This document shows positions 24,991 through 33,233 of a DNA stretch of 64,000 bases, piece by piece. The stretch covers positions 28,414 to 92,413 of the forward strand of contig NZ_BATR01000122.1 in assembly GCF_000739655.1 (NCBI RefSeq), written 5' to 3'. The notes under the pieces were generated by a model. It made no database searches, had not been told where the DNA came from, and saw only the letters and a list, made by a program, of their open reading frames with translations. Made by a program: the position numbers and the translations under genes. Each line of letters begins with the position of its first letter. Position 1 is the stretch's first letter. The DNA is from Verrucomicrobium sp. BvORR106. Lineage in GTDB: Bacteria > Verrucomicrobiota > Verrucomicrobiia > Verrucomicrobiales > Verrucomicrobiaceae.

Positions 24991-25016
24991 GGGGCGGAGG
25001 GTTGAGCCTCCGCCCC
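24991..25016 (+). terminator. Strong hairpin after capsid gene
   Basis: GGGGCGGAGG pairs with CCTCCGCCCC across GTTGAG. No long T-run follows, so it may be an RNA-stabilising or partial-termination hairpin. Confidence 0.55.
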
Positions 25017-25050
25017 TTCACTCATTCATTTCACTCTCTCTTTCTCTCTC

Positions 25051-25260
25051 ATGCCTTCATTTCAGGAAAAGGATACCGGCGCGGGCAAGCAAATTGGAAC
25101 CTCGCCCACTCAGAAACTCGGCTTCTTCGGAAAGGCTCCCGTGGTGCAGCCCGCCGGAGTAACGCAAGCCGTCGCCACGGACGCCGCGAGCGTGATCGTG
25201 CTCGCAAATGCCCTTCGCTCCTCTCTCGTGGACCTGGGCCTTATCAAGGGAGCGGCTTAA
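25051..25260 (+). CDS. Small head protein, 69 aa
   Basis: PTQKLGFFGKAPVVQPAGVT and ALRSSLVDLGLIKG match a short protein common right after capsid genes, sometimes annotated as head fibre or decoration protein. Function not proven. Confidence 0.65.
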   Translation: MPSFQEKDTGAGKQIGTSPTQKLGFFGKAPVVQPAGVTQAVATDAASVIVLANALRSSLVDLGLIKGAA

Positions 25261-25293
25261 CCATCAAACTCATAGAAGGGACTCCCTCAAACT

Positions 25294-25635
25294 ATGGCTA
25301 TGCGATTTCATTGCGTCGCGGCATACGACGATCAGAACAACTTCCTCGAAGTGCTCTATGCCGGGGCAGACGGGGAGAAGGCGGTGCAGACGTATCACAC
25401 CGAGCGCGATGCCGCCAACTTCCCGCGACTCGCCTATTTCCGTAATCCGCCCCATTCAAAACGGTGCAGCACCGTGAAGAAGGGGGAGACTCCGGAGGCT
25501 CCGGCTCCGGTGCCCGTGGAGGGTGATCCCGGCGGCGGTGGCGACGGGCTGGAGGGTGAGGAGGATGACGACAGCGGCGACCTCGCCGACATCGTGGCAA
25601 GGGCTGGAAAAGGCAGAGGTAAGGGCAAGGGTTAG
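25294..25635 (+). CDS. Hypothetical head-region protein, 113 aa
   Basis: A small folded N-terminal half (FHCVAAYDDQNNFLEVLYAG) and a Gly/Glu/Asp-rich tail ending in a basic KGRGKGKG. Unrecognised; its position suggests a virion or connector accessory. Confidence 0.6.
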   Translation: MAMRFHCVAAYDDQNNFLEVLYAGADGEKAVQTYHTERDAANFPRLAYFRNPPHSKRCSTVKKGETPEAPAPVPVEGDPGGGGDGLEGEEDDDSGDLADIVARAGKGRGKGKG

Positions 25636-25660
25636 TAGTTGGTTTGGTTCATGGGCTGGG

Positions 25661-25696
25661 AAGCCGCTTCCGAAAGGGAGCGGCTTCTTTGTTTTG
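25661..25696 (+). terminator. Terminator between head and connector genes
   Basis: GAAGCCGCTTCC pairs with GGGAGCGGCTTC, loop GAAA, then TTTGTTTT, running straight into TTGACA at 25695 and the next ATG at 25714. Confidence 0.7.
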
Positions 25697-25713
25697 ACAG
25701 TGAGGCGAGGTAA

Positions 25714-26028
25714 ATGGCGAACATCCTCAATGAAGACCTCGCGGATTCCCTGGCGGAGATCCACGCCGAAGTGGCAGATGACGAGATGAATTGGAAGACG
25801 CAAACCGTCACAGGGAAAGTTTCAGGCGGTGAGGTTCGCGGAGATACAGCCACCGGCCACAGCATCCCCGACGGGCAGTTTCGCGCGAGCATTCTCAAGA
25901 GTGAATTCACCGGAGGCGTGTACCCCAAGCGCGGGGAGCCCATCGCGTACGCGGGCACAATCTACCGCATCGCCTCAATCATCATCAGACCACAAGCCCC
26001 CAATATCATCCTCACCTTTGAAGCATAA
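25714..26028 (+). CDS. Head-tail connector-like protein, 104 aa
   Basis: Size, beta-rich sequence (GEPIAYAGTIYRIASIIIRP) and location between capsid-region and tail genes suggest a stopper or connector of the lambda gpFII type. Overlaps the next start by ATGA-like contact (stop and start share 26028). Confidence 0.6.
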   Translation: MANILNEDLADSLAEIHAEVADDEMNWKTQTVTGKVSGGEVRGDTATGHSIPDGQFRASILKSEFTGGVYPKRGEPIAYAGTIYRIASIIIRPQAPNIILTFEA

Positions 26029-26444
26029 TGAACGCGACCGCCGTAGAGGCCTCCCTTAAAGAATGGCTCACCCGTGAAGGGGTGAACAATGACGCCCCGA
26101 TTGTGATGGGCTTGGATGTCGAAGAGGTGCCCATTGATACGCAGTGCGTTGTTGCGGGGTGCACAGACGTTGAAATGGTGGTTGGACCGTTGCGCAAGGC
26201 TCAAGTTTCCATCGTGATCGCATCGCCCATGCACACGAGCACCCTTGCCGGGCATCGCGCACTGGTGGCTCGGGTCGCGGACTTAGTGGAAGACTACGAC
26301 AACACCAGCCTCGCAACGTGTGTTGAAGAGGAAGCCGGGGCGTTCTTGCGCGGCATCTTCCCGAAGGACGGAGGAAATGACGAGGAGAACGGGCGTTGGC
26401 TCACCGCCGTTCCCTTTATCATGGGATTGCAGAGAAAGCCGTAG
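26028..26444 (+). CDS. Tail terminator / minor tail protein candidate, 138 aa
   Basis: Alternating helix and beta segments, an ending FPKDGGNDEENGRWLTAVPF, and the position just before the tail tube genes fit the gpU/tail-completion slot. No motif proves it. Confidence 0.55.
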   Translation: MNATAVEASLKEWLTREGVNNDAPIVMGLDVEEVPIDTQCVVAGCTDVEMVVGPLRKAQVSIVIASPMHTSTLAGHRALVARVADLVEDYDNTSLATCVEEEAGAFLRGIFPKDGGNDEENGRWLTAVPFIMGLQRKP

Positions 26445-26445
26445 G

Positions 26446-26471
26446 TTGACACTCAGGCAAGGGCATGCCTG
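26446..26471 (+). promoter_or_regulatory. TTGACA-hairpin-ATG element (first tail tube-like gene)
   Basis: TTGACA (26446-26451), then CAGGCA pairing with TGCCTG; the ATG (26465) is partly in the stem. Confidence 0.55.
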
Positions 26472-26785
26472 CAAAAATTGGAGTTGTTGAAACCTTTGGT
26501 ATCACGGAGCCCGTGGGCGGCTTCGTGTCGGAGTCCAGCCGTGAAGCCACGGTGGAAATTGCAACCGTCCGCGACAAAGGCGGCGTTACGCGCATCGCGA
26601 AGCCAAAGCGCCTTGTTACTGAGGAAGTGACCATCAAAGGCAAGGGCGATCCCAATCTTGCAGGTGTGACCGCCGGTGCTTTCGCGGAAGGAGTTATGAA
26701 GGTTGTTTCCGCGAAAAGTTCAGAGGTGAACGACGACTTCCCCGACTTCGAAATCAAAGGCACCCGCTTCTCCAATCGCGCCTAA
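26465..26785 (+). CDS. Tail tube-like protein, copy 1 (106 aa)
   Basis: Beta-rich small protein. EVTIKGKGDPNLA and NDDFPDFEIKGTRFSNRA align with EFTIAGRGDVPAV and NDDFQTWEATGTHYPGAS of the next gene, so the two are tandem paralogs. Position suggests tail tube or tube-associated protein. Confidence 0.65.
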   Translation: MPAKIGVVETFGITEPVGGFVSESSREATVEIATVRDKGGVTRIAKPKRLVTEEVTIKGKGDPNLAGVTAGAFAEGVMKVVSAKSSEVNDDFPDFEIKGTRFSNRA

Positions 26786-26797
26786 CCCCTCTCTAAA

Positions 26798-27133
26798 ATG
26801 GGACTTACCCTGACTGACATTGGTATTCAATCCGTGGACCTTGCCCTTGTGGAGAAGGTGGATCGTGAAAGGAAAGTCGAAGTGAAAAGCATCATGGCTT
26901 CAAACGGCGGCTTCGGGGCGGCGGAAGCCTTCGATCCTACGCACGAGTTCACCATTGCCGGGCGCGGCGACGTGCCCGCAGTACTGGCGCTTGGTGTGCT
27001 CGATAGCGCGGACCTTCCCATTTCTGACCTCACTGGCGGCGTGACAATCGTTCACCGGCTTTCTGAAGGGCAAAAGAATGACGACTTCCAGACATGGGAA
27101 GCGACCGGCACGCATTACCCCGGCGCAAGCTAA
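26798..27133 (+). CDS. Tail tube-like protein, copy 2 (111 aa)
   Basis: Paralog of the preceding gene, sharing the TI-G-GD and NDDF motifs. It could form heteromeric tubes or one copy may be a specialised initiator/cap. Confidence 0.65.
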   Translation: MGLTLTDIGIQSVDLALVEKVDRERKVEVKSIMASNGGFGAAEAFDPTHEFTIAGRGDVPAVLALGVLDSADLPISDLTGGVTIVHRLSEGQKNDDFQTWEATGTHYPGAS

Positions 27134-27171
27134 CAGGAAACAACATCATACCTACACCCCATTCCAACAGC

Positions 27172-27627
27172 ATGAAAGACGGCCAATCCATCCATATCGC
27201 ACGAGACCACGACAAGCCCTCGCGGTCTATCAATACGCGGCTTATCGCAGCGAGCCTGATCTCCGGCGCGCAGTTCGCGTCCGACAAGCCCTTTCTGGAC
27301 ACGGTGGAAGACGTGGACGGAGAGGCAAAGCGCACTGTTACCTGGCTCATGGACGGTGAGACGAAGATGCATTTCTCGCCGGAGTTCATGGTGGAGCGCA
27401 TTGACTTCAATGAGTTCAAACGGCGCTTCCTCTCGCTGGAATGGGCTCTTGCCAATCCAAATCACCCCATCGCATACATGCGCGGCATGTCGGAAATGAT
27501 GAACCGACTTCGCGACAAGATCAGCACCATGCAGCCATTGGCGCTTATCCGCCGGGGCAAGTCTTTTGCCTTGGTGCCCGCTGGATGCGATGCCGCCAAA
27601 AGGGCGAAGCTCCTTTCTTACCTCTAA
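27172..27627 (+). CDS. Hypothetical tail-region protein, 151 aa
   Basis: I chose ATG 27172 because the upstream in-frame codons overlap the preceding gene without protein-like sequence. ERIDFNEFKRRFLSLEWALA and the position before the G/GT gene suggest a tail assembly factor. Unrecognised. Confidence 0.6.
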   Translation: MKDGQSIHIARDHDKPSRSINTRLIAASLISGAQFASDKPFLDTVEDVDGEAKRTVTWLMDGETKMHFSPEFMVERIDFNEFKRRFLSLEWALANPNHPIAYMRGMSEMMNRLRDKISTMQPLALIRRGKSFALVPAGCDAAKRAKLLSYL

Positions 27628-27663
27628 TCAAAGCACACCCCAACCCGCTGAAATTCCCCCACA

Positions 27664-28083
27664 ATGACCCCTCGTGAATCAACGCTGACAGATGCATTCT
27701 TTGACGTTCCCTTGATCGTGGACGGCTTCAAGCTTCGCGGTTTTACTGCGGGCTCTGTTACCCTAAGCCGAAAGATGGAGCTTTCACTTTTCCTTGGTGA
27801 CGAAGGGGCCGAAAAGAATGCTACGCTTACCAAGGCGGAGCGCGACCGGCAAGCCATGGCCTTTGCCTGGGCTCATGCCGCGCCCTTGAGCGCGGTGTTG
27901 AGGCACGTGCGCGATAAGACTTGGAGCGATGAAGTGGACCTTTTCGAGTTCAGAGTTTCGATTGACTCCATTCCGAGTATCCTGGCGGAGATTCAGCGCG
28001 TTGCGGAGCAAGCAGGGGAGGCATCCGTTGACGTGGTGGAACGCAGCGGCAGCACGAGCGGAGAGAAGCCGCCGGGAAACTAA
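27664..28083 (+). CDS. Tail assembly chaperone, G-like (139 aa)
   Basis: Small helical protein immediately before a frameshift site and the tape-measure region, the position of lambda gpG. It ends KPPGN-stop with the slippery heptamer GGGAAAC directly before the TAA. The normal product folds and helps load the tape measure; a minority is extended by -1 frameshift. Confidence 0.75.
   Translation: MTPRESTLTDAFFDVPLIVDGFKLRGFTAGSVTLSRKMELSLFLGDEGAEKNATLTKAERDRQAMAFAWAHAAPLSAVLRHVRDKTWSDEVDLFEFRVSIDSIPSILAEIQRVAEQAGEASVDVVERSGSTSGEKPPGN
28074..28080 (+). other. Programmed -1 frameshift slippery site G_GGA_AAC
   Basis: In the zero frame the codons are GGA AAC TAA preceded by G, the X_XXY_YYZ pattern, one base different from the GGGAAAG of lambda G/GT. 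A -1 slip bypasses the stop and continues in an open frame to 28325. Confidence 0.8.
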
Positions 28084-28325
28084 TCGAGCCGGTATGGATA
28101 GCCTCTCTGGTGTTCATGCTGGCGAGAGAAACTGGATGGAGTGAGCACTATATTATGTGGGAGCTTCCGTTTACGCGACTTCTGCAATATCGACATTGTG
28201 CTTTGCGCGGGAACGATGTGTGGACGGTGCCGCTATCCGCCGCCCCTTCGATACAAGCAGTCAATGCGGAGGCTCATATTGCCAAGGTGGCGGAGATTGA
28301 CTCCGGTGGATGGGATGACTGGTAA
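28080..28325 (+). CDS. GT-like frameshift extension (81 aa)
   Basis: After slippage the frame reads LIEPVWIASLVFMLARETGW then YIMWELPFTRLLQYRH, which resembles the T half of GT chaperones (W...YI..LP..R...Y). The fused product would be about 220 aa. The extension starts at the slip; internal ATGs at 28095 or 28116 are less likely real starts. It ends one base before the next ATG. Confidence 0.75.
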   Translation, partial: LIEPVWIASLVFMLARETGWSEHYIMWELPFTRLLQYRHCALRGNDVWTVPLSAAPSIQAVNAEAHIAKVAEIDSGGWDDW

Positions 28326-28981
28326 TGCAATCGTTCCTTCGCATTGATACATCATCCTTCAATCGAAGGATTCAACAGACGCTCGCCCACACTAAGCGTG
28401 ATGGGCGGGCTTTCTTGCAGGAAACCGCGCGGGGTGTTGTGAGGAGAATCCTCAATAGCACCCCGCCCGCGCGGAGTGGGAAGGAAGGAAAAGCGGCGCA
28501 CGTAGCGGGCAAGAAAACCGTCGCCGCTCAGATTGGGAAACTCATGGTGGGGGTTCCCGCAAAGCGCGCAGAGCGCACAGATATCCGGGAGATTCACAAG
28601 GCCGCGCGAGTGGAGGGGCGGATTGTGGGAGCGAAGCGGGCAAACCGCATCAAGGTGCCTATCCGCGCCTTGAAAGCCTTTATTAAGGCGGCACAAGCCC
28701 GCGTTGGCTACCTGGCTGCCGGGTGGAAGAAGGCCGCGCAAAAGCTCAAGGTGAGCGTTCCAAGCTGGATCGCGAAGCACAATGCTGAAGGCGATGGGAA
28801 TATCTCTGTAACGTCGCAAGGCATCAAGATCATTCTACGCAACTCCGTGGGTTATGCTTCCGGCTTGCGCAACATGACGCGACGCATCAACTCCGCCCTT
28901 CGCGGGCAGGACAAGGCAATGGCGAACCGACTGCGGAAGATGGTTGAGCAAGCCGCGCAGCAGGCAGGTTTAGGCAATTGA
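28325..28981 (+). CDS. Tail-region protein, 218 aa
   Basis: Very basic (ARSGKEGKAAHVAGKKTVAA) helical protein between the GT gene and the tape measure. Possibly HK97 gp10-like or a scaffold around the tape measure. Stop TGA lies inside the TTGAC of the next element. Confidence 0.55.
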   Translation: MQSFLRIDTSSFNRRIQQTLAHTKRDGRAFLQETARGVVRRILNSTPPARSGKEGKAAHVAGKKTVAAQIGKLMVGVPAKRAERTDIREIHKAARVEGRIVGAKRANRIKVPIRALKAFIKAAQARVGYLAAGWKKAAQKLKVSVPSWIAKHNAEGDGNISVTSQGIKIILRNSVGYASGLRNMTRRINSALRGQDKAMANRLRKMVEQAAQQAGLGN

Positions 28982-28997
28982 CATCCCGGCAACGGGA
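28978..28997 (+). promoter_or_regulatory. TTGACA-hairpin-ATG element (tape measure gene)
   Basis: TTGACA (28978-28983, containing the previous stop TGA), then TCCCG-GCAA-CGGGA and, two bases later, the ATG at 29000. Confidence 0.6.
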
Positions 28998-28999
28998 GT

Positions 29000-30775
29000 A
29001 TGGCAGGAATCACCGCAGAGCTTGATTTACAGATTGGGCTCTTTCAGAACGCCCTTAGAAGGGCGGAGGGGCAGCTAAGCGGCTTCGCGCGGCGAACCGG
29101 TGGAGCTGGTGGCGGTGTTGTTTCCGGGATCTCCGGTGCCCTGAACTCCGGGCTAGGAGCCATTACCACGGCGTTGACTGGCGCGGTGGTGGGTGGCGCA
29201 GCTCTCGCCGGTGTAGCCGGAGGCGCGGCGATCATGGGTGGCATGAAGCGCGCCATGGATGAAGAGACGTTGCAAATGTCCTTCAACGTCCTGGTGGGTG
29301 ACGAAGATAAGGCAAAGCAGGTGCTCGCGGACCTCCGCAAGCTGGGGGAGGCAACTCCTTTCGAGTTCCCCGAGTTGGCGGATGCGGGCAGGAAGTTGAT
29401 AGCGTTCGGTGAGGATGCAAGCAATGTCACAGAGGCGCTTCGCCGCATTGGTGACGTGTCTTCTGGCGTGGGCGCGCCTATCAGCGACGTGGCCGAAATT
29501 TACGGCAAGGCTCGTGTCGCGGGCACTCTCTTCTCCGAAGACATCAACCAGCTCACTGGGCGCGGCATCCCAATCATTTCGGAGTTCGCGAAACAGCTTG
29601 GAGTCTCGGAAGCTGAAGTGAAGAAGCTAGCTAGCCAAGGGAAAATCACGTTCCCAATGCTTGAGCAGGCGTTCAAGGATCTGACCGGCGAGGGCGGAAA
29701 GTTCGCGGGCATGATGGAGGCTCAGAGCGGCACGGTTGCCGGGCTACTCTCTACGCTACAAGACTCATGGGGCTCCGTGCTCCTGGAGCTGGGCCGCCCG
29801 ATCAATGACGCGATTCGTCCCATGCTCAAGGCGGGCATTGGTATGATTGATAAGTTGAAGGAGGGCGCGGCGCGTGCTGGTGAGGCAATTGCGGGTGCCT
29901 TCAAGGCTATCATTGCCACTTGGCAGACCCTTTCCTTTGCCGATATGGGCGAGCTTGCGCGTGCGGGGATCTCCCTTGGTTTCAAGGGGGCGGTCAACTT
30001 GCTTTATGCCGGGCTCATGGGCGCAATGTCTGCCTTTGGAGCTGGGATAGTGGAGCACGGGAAGAACATGGTGGCGGTGTTCGGTATTCTCACTACGGCG
30101 GGCTTTTGGAAAGGCATGGGCAACGTATTGCTCGGCATCTTTCAGGGTGTTGTGTCCTTCTTTGGTGACGCAATTGCGAACATCCTGACGGAGTTCAAGA
30201 AGGTGCCCGGCCTAGGGCACCTAATCGGCGATGCTGATGAGGCAATGCGGGACGTTGCCGGTGACTATCGGGAGTCCTCGAAAGAGAACCTAGGCAAGGG
30301 TGGGGCTCAGCTTGGCCCCGCTTTCGATACTGCAATCAAGCGCACCCTGAAGACAGCGGAAGCCATCGCTAAAGCTTTCAAAGAGGGCTATGCGCGCACC
30401 GGCAACGTGATGGATTCGGAGGACGAAAAGAGGGTGATGGAAGACGTGCGCAAGCGCATCGCCGAAACCATGGCGAAGAACGAAGAGGCGAATAAGAAGG
30501 AGAATGAGAAGCTGAAGAGTGGTGGTGATAGCGGGAATAACGAGAAGGTGGCGTCTGGTGACGGCTTCGCGGTGAATGGAAGAATCTCGGGAGCAATCAA
30601 CTCCATCATGGGACGGAGCACGAACGAGTTGCTTGCCAGCTCTATGCAGCAAGTCGCGCAGCAAATGGAGCAGAGTAACAAGACGCTGGGGGAAATTGAA
30701 AAGAACACAAAGCCCAAAACTGACACGCAGGCAAAGCCAGCAAAGAGCAACACCCCGACCGGTGTTTTTACCTAA
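29000..30775 (+). CDS. Tape measure protein (591 aa)
   Basis: Sets tail length and is ejected with the DNA. The N-terminus has a Gly/Ala-rich hydrophobic stretch (45-80) followed by the tape-measure domain (LRKLGEATPFEFPELADAGR, FGEDASNVTEALRRIGDVSS, GRGIPIISEFAKQLGVS). More hydrophobic helices lie at about 335-395, and a Lys/Glu-rich C-terminus follows. At 591 residues it predicts a fairly short tail (about 85-90 nm if 1.5 A per residue applies). Confidence 0.9.
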   Translation: MAGITAELDLQIGLFQNALRRAEGQLSGFARRTGGAGGGVVSGISGALNSGLGAITTALTGAVVGGAALAGVAGGAAIMGGMKRAMDEETLQMSFNVLVGDEDKAKQVLADLRKLGEATPFEFPELADAGRKLIAFGEDASNVTEALRRIGDVSSGVGAPISDVAEIYGKARVAGTLFSEDINQLTGRGIPIISEFAKQLGVSEAEVKKLASQGKITFPMLEQAFKDLTGEGGKFAGMMEAQSGTVAGLLSTLQDSWGSVLLELGRPINDAIRPMLKAGIGMIDKLKEGAARAGEAIAGAFKAIIATWQTLSFADMGELARAGISLGFKGAVNLLYAGLMGAMSAFGAGIVEHGKNMVAVFGILTTAGFWKGMGNVLLGIFQGVVSFFGDAIANILTEFKKVPGLGHLIGDADEAMRDVAGDYRESSKENLGKGGAQLGPAFDTAIKRTLKTAEAIAKAFKEGYARTGNVMDSEDEKRVMEDVRKRIAETMAKNEEANKKENEKLKSGGDSGNNEKVASGDGFAVNGRISGAINSIMGRSTNELLASSMQQVAQQMEQSNKTLGEIEKNTKPKTDTQAKPAKSNTPTGVFT

Positions 30776-30778
30776 ACC

Positions 30779-31465
30779 ATGAGCGAACCATTTCAGATGC
30801 AGGGGGCTGGCGGCTCCCGCGATGAGCGCAACGTGTATTCCCTCACGGTGCCATGGTACGCGCCAACCCTGGATGACGTTCGCTCCGTTGGCTCAGCGCC
30901 TCCGCTTGGCTTGGTGGAAACTGGGCGCACCTGGAACGAACTGGATGCAGGCGGCTTTCAGGTGGATGTTTCTTATGAGGGCATCCCCGATGGAGAAGAC
31001 ACGGAACAAGAGACCATCGAGTTTGATTCCGATTTTAAGGAGGAGCCCCTCCCGGCGCATCCAGCGTGGGCGACAATCAAAGAGAAGTATCGAGGGAGCG
31101 TTGATAGTACTGGTGCGGTGAAGTTCGACGAGTTCCTTGAAAAAGCATACAAGGGTGCCCTAGGGGGCGCACAAGCTGGGAACAAGGTGAAAAATCCGCT
31201 CTTCGGGAGTAAGTCGTATCTTGAGTTTAGCGCAATCTTTAGGCGGACGCGTATTGTTGAACAGCTTCCGGGTGATTTGCTCTCAAGCATCGGAAGCATC
31301 CAGAACAATCTTCCTGGTGGTCTCCCGACTCCCGAAGGCCGGAATTGGCTGGTAATGCCGCCCAAGGTATCCAAGCGCGGGAATGTGTGGCAGATCCGGG
31401 ACGAGTGGAAACTATCGCCTAAAGGCGGTTGGCCCCCCGAGGTTTACAACCTGATTCAGTTCTAG
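30779..31465 (+). CDS. Tail tip-region protein, 228 aa
   Basis: Beta-rich protein directly after the tape measure (3 nt apart), the slot of distal-tail or minor-tail proteins. PLFGSKSYLEFSAIFRRTRI suggests a structural fold. No family recognised. Confidence 0.55.
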   Translation: MSEPFQMQGAGGSRDERNVYSLTVPWYAPTLDDVRSVGSAPPLGLVETGRTWNELDAGGFQVDVSYEGIPDGEDTEQETIEFDSDFKEEPLPAHPAWATIKEKYRGSVDSTGAVKFDEFLEKAYKGALGGAQAGNKVKNPLFGSKSYLEFSAIFRRTRIVEQLPGDLLSSIGSIQNNLPGGLPTPEGRNWLVMPPKVSKRGNVWQIRDEWKLSPKGGWPPEVYNLIQF

Positions 31466-31467
31466 GC

Positions 31468-32079
31468 ATGGACACAAGTTTTTTAAAGGTGAAGCGGGGG
31501 GACAACATCCTTTCCGCGTGGAAAAAGCTCTTGGCCTGGGTGGAAACTACTCGCGTAATCGCGGGGCCGGGGCAACGTATCCACGTGACGCCTGCCGGCA
31601 CGCGCGTTTATGTGGATGACCCGTCGCGGCAGTGGGCGCACCCTTGGCGCGTTCATCTTTCCGGCGGAGAGGCTAGCATTGAGGCTGGAAACGTGAACGG
31701 AGAGCCTGCCATGCTCAACGGTTTGACGCTGGATGGCTTCAATAAAGACGAAGTGCAGGTGACTCCGCCCCGGCTTAAGGTGAAAGGTGTAAAGGCCGGG
31801 AAAACGTGGATCTGCTTAAAGGTGACGACAAGGGAAGGCGTGATTGTGGCGGATGATCTCAATGCGTTGACCGTGGTGGAGGTGTCCAGCCTTGACCCTC
31901 GCTTGATTGAGGGCGGTTCTCCCGATAAGGACGGGGTGGGGCTCCACGTTCTCGCCTTCATTCGCTGGCGCGACTCAAAGCCGTTGAAGGTGGTCCAAAA
32001 CACCCACTTCGACCTGCAACACCGCTTCATCCCGGCGAACGATGGCAGGCCCGCGCGTCATGTGTTCTGGGGTATGTGA
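31468..32079 (+). CDS. Tail tip-region protein, 203 aa
   Basis: Starts 2 nt after the preceding stop. VKRGDNILSAWKKLLAWVET and AHPWRVHLSGGEASIEAGNVNG resemble the N-terminus of the gene at 33234 (RAEDWNKLIDTI, WRHPWH, VNGDEV), so the two may be distant paralogs now split by the 32.1-33.2 kb cassette. Confidence 0.55.
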   Translation: MDTSFLKVKRGDNILSAWKKLLAWVETTRVIAGPGQRIHVTPAGTRVYVDDPSRQWAHPWRVHLSGGEASIEAGNVNGEPAMLNGLTLDGFNKDEVQVTPPRLKVKGVKAGKTWICLKVTTREGVIVADDLNALTVVEVSSLDPRLIEGGSPDKDGVGLHVLAFIRWRDSKPLKVVQNTHFDLQHRFIPANDGRPARHVFWGM

Positions 32080-32143
32080 AAGCTTAGTTCGGGATTTCGG
32101 GGAGGTTGTAAATGTCGCGGCGTAGTAAAAAAGTTGTGTTGAC

Positions 32144-32207
32144 CAACTAGGCGATGTGTGAAAAAATGGGAATTGCGTGTGATAATTGCAACGACGTCGC
32201 CTAGTTG
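32144..32207. repeat. Inverted repeat at the edge of the 32-33 kb cassette
   Basis: CAACTAGGCGA and TCGCCTAGTTG are perfect 11-bp inverted arms, 42 bp apart, in AT-rich DNA upstream of ATG 32260. They could be an operator or a footprint of insertion. Confidence 0.6.
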
Positions 32208-32259
32208 CCTTCGCCCGGGCTTCCGTTGGTGTTCATGCTGGGCTATTGAGGAGACATGT

Positions 32260-32895
32260 ATGGGAGTCGAACTCGGATTTAGGGGTTTTGCCTGTGATCG
32301 CACTACCGAAGATGGCGCAGACGAAATCTATATGCTTGTTTTTTGTCGTCGTGGCGGGGCTACCTTTTCTTCTCGCCTTCCGCGTGACTTGCCTCAGCAA
32401 GAACTTGGCCACTGGGATATGAATGACGGAGGTCAAGGATGGAAATCGGCAGTGGTGCCATACTCAGGTGACGCACACGGGATTAATGATGGTGTGTTGT
32501 TAACGCTTGATGGTAATCTCAAGGATGGCGAGTCCGTTGAGATCCAGGTCATTATCATGGAAGAGGATGGTGGAAATACAAAAAAGCTACAGGAGGTTGG
32601 GTCGCAAGTTTTACAGCAGACCGGTGATCCCTACGCTGTAGCAACTGGAGTAATTCTCGGTGCCCTGACGAATTTGGGATTCAACATTCTTGCTGATACC
32701 GATGACTTTATTGGTTCCTTTGGAGTGAAGGTTGTGGGCGTTGGTGGAGGTCGAATCCGTGCAGATTGGAAGCGTGGAGATTCGGTCACCATCAGCCAGC
32801 CTGATCCAGAGCATAAGAATGATCGCAATCGCAATGAGTTCCGTTTCAATGGCTCCGGTTCAAATTACGTCGGGTGGTTTTGGGTTACTCGATAG
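32260..32895 (+). CDS. Hypothetical cargo protein, 211 aa
   Basis: GAGGAG lies just upstream of ATG 32260. Beta-rich sequence with an early DEIYMLVF strand, a WDMNDGG motif and an acidic EVQVIIMEEDG-type stretch; a hydrophobic patch lies near 130-150. Base composition is less GC-rich than flanking tail genes. I recognise no family. Probably a moron expressed from its own promoter. Confidence 0.6.
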   Translation: MGVELGFRGFACDRTTEDGADEIYMLVFCRRGGATFSSRLPRDLPQQELGHWDMNDGGQGWKSAVVPYSGDAHGINDGVLLTLDGNLKDGESVEIQVIIMEEDGGNTKKLQEVGSQVLQQTGDPYAVATGVILGALTNLGFNILADTDDFIGSFGVKVVGVGGGRIRADWKRGDSVTISQPDPEHKNDRNRNEFRFNGSGSNYVGWFWVTR

Positions 32896-32921
32896 TCGCG
32901 ATTCGGAGCGACAAAGCTAGT

Positions 32922-33170
32922 ATGAACACCACGTATGCATTTGTTTTTACGGAGATGAGAGGCGGCCAAGTGGCATGGTTTGCCAGTTGGCCAATTAATT
33001 CCAAACTAGTTTCACTTTACGGTAATCCCCAACCATTTATTCAGAATTTGATTTCAGCGGGATGGCAGCAAAAGGCTAGCCTCGATCTTTCCTCCGCTCC
33101 AGGGCCAGAAGTTCTGATATTTGAGAAACGGAACGTACCTGGAGGTGGTGGTATAGGTGACTGGCCTTAG
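32922..33170 (+). CDS. Hypothetical cargo protein, 82 aa
   Basis: Second gene of the cassette, 26 nt after the previous stop. YAFVFTEMRGGQVAWFASWP and ISAGWQQKASLDLSSAPGPE suggest a small alpha/beta fold. A strong terminator follows at 33207, closing the cassette. Confidence 0.6.
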   Translation: MNTTYAFVFTEMRGGQVAWFASWPINSKLVSLYGNPQPFIQNLISAGWQQKASLDLSSAPGPEVLIFEKRNVPGGGGIGDWP

Positions 33171-33206
33171 GGCGCTCTTTTGTTGGTATAGGCCGAGCAG
33201 GTTGAG

Positions 33207-33232
33207 AGCCCTCCCATTGTGGAGGGCTTTTT
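33207..33232 (+). terminator. Terminator ending one base before a start codon
   Basis: AGCCCTCC pairs with GGAGGGCT, then five T, and the next ATG is at 33234. TTGAGA precedes the stem, a variant of the TTGAC-hairpin-ATG pattern. Confidence 0.75.
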
Positions 33233-33233
33233 G

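Noticed and set aside
25002..25445. 147-aa forward ORF
   Set aside because: Overlaps two better genes (25051 and 25294) and has random-looking composition.
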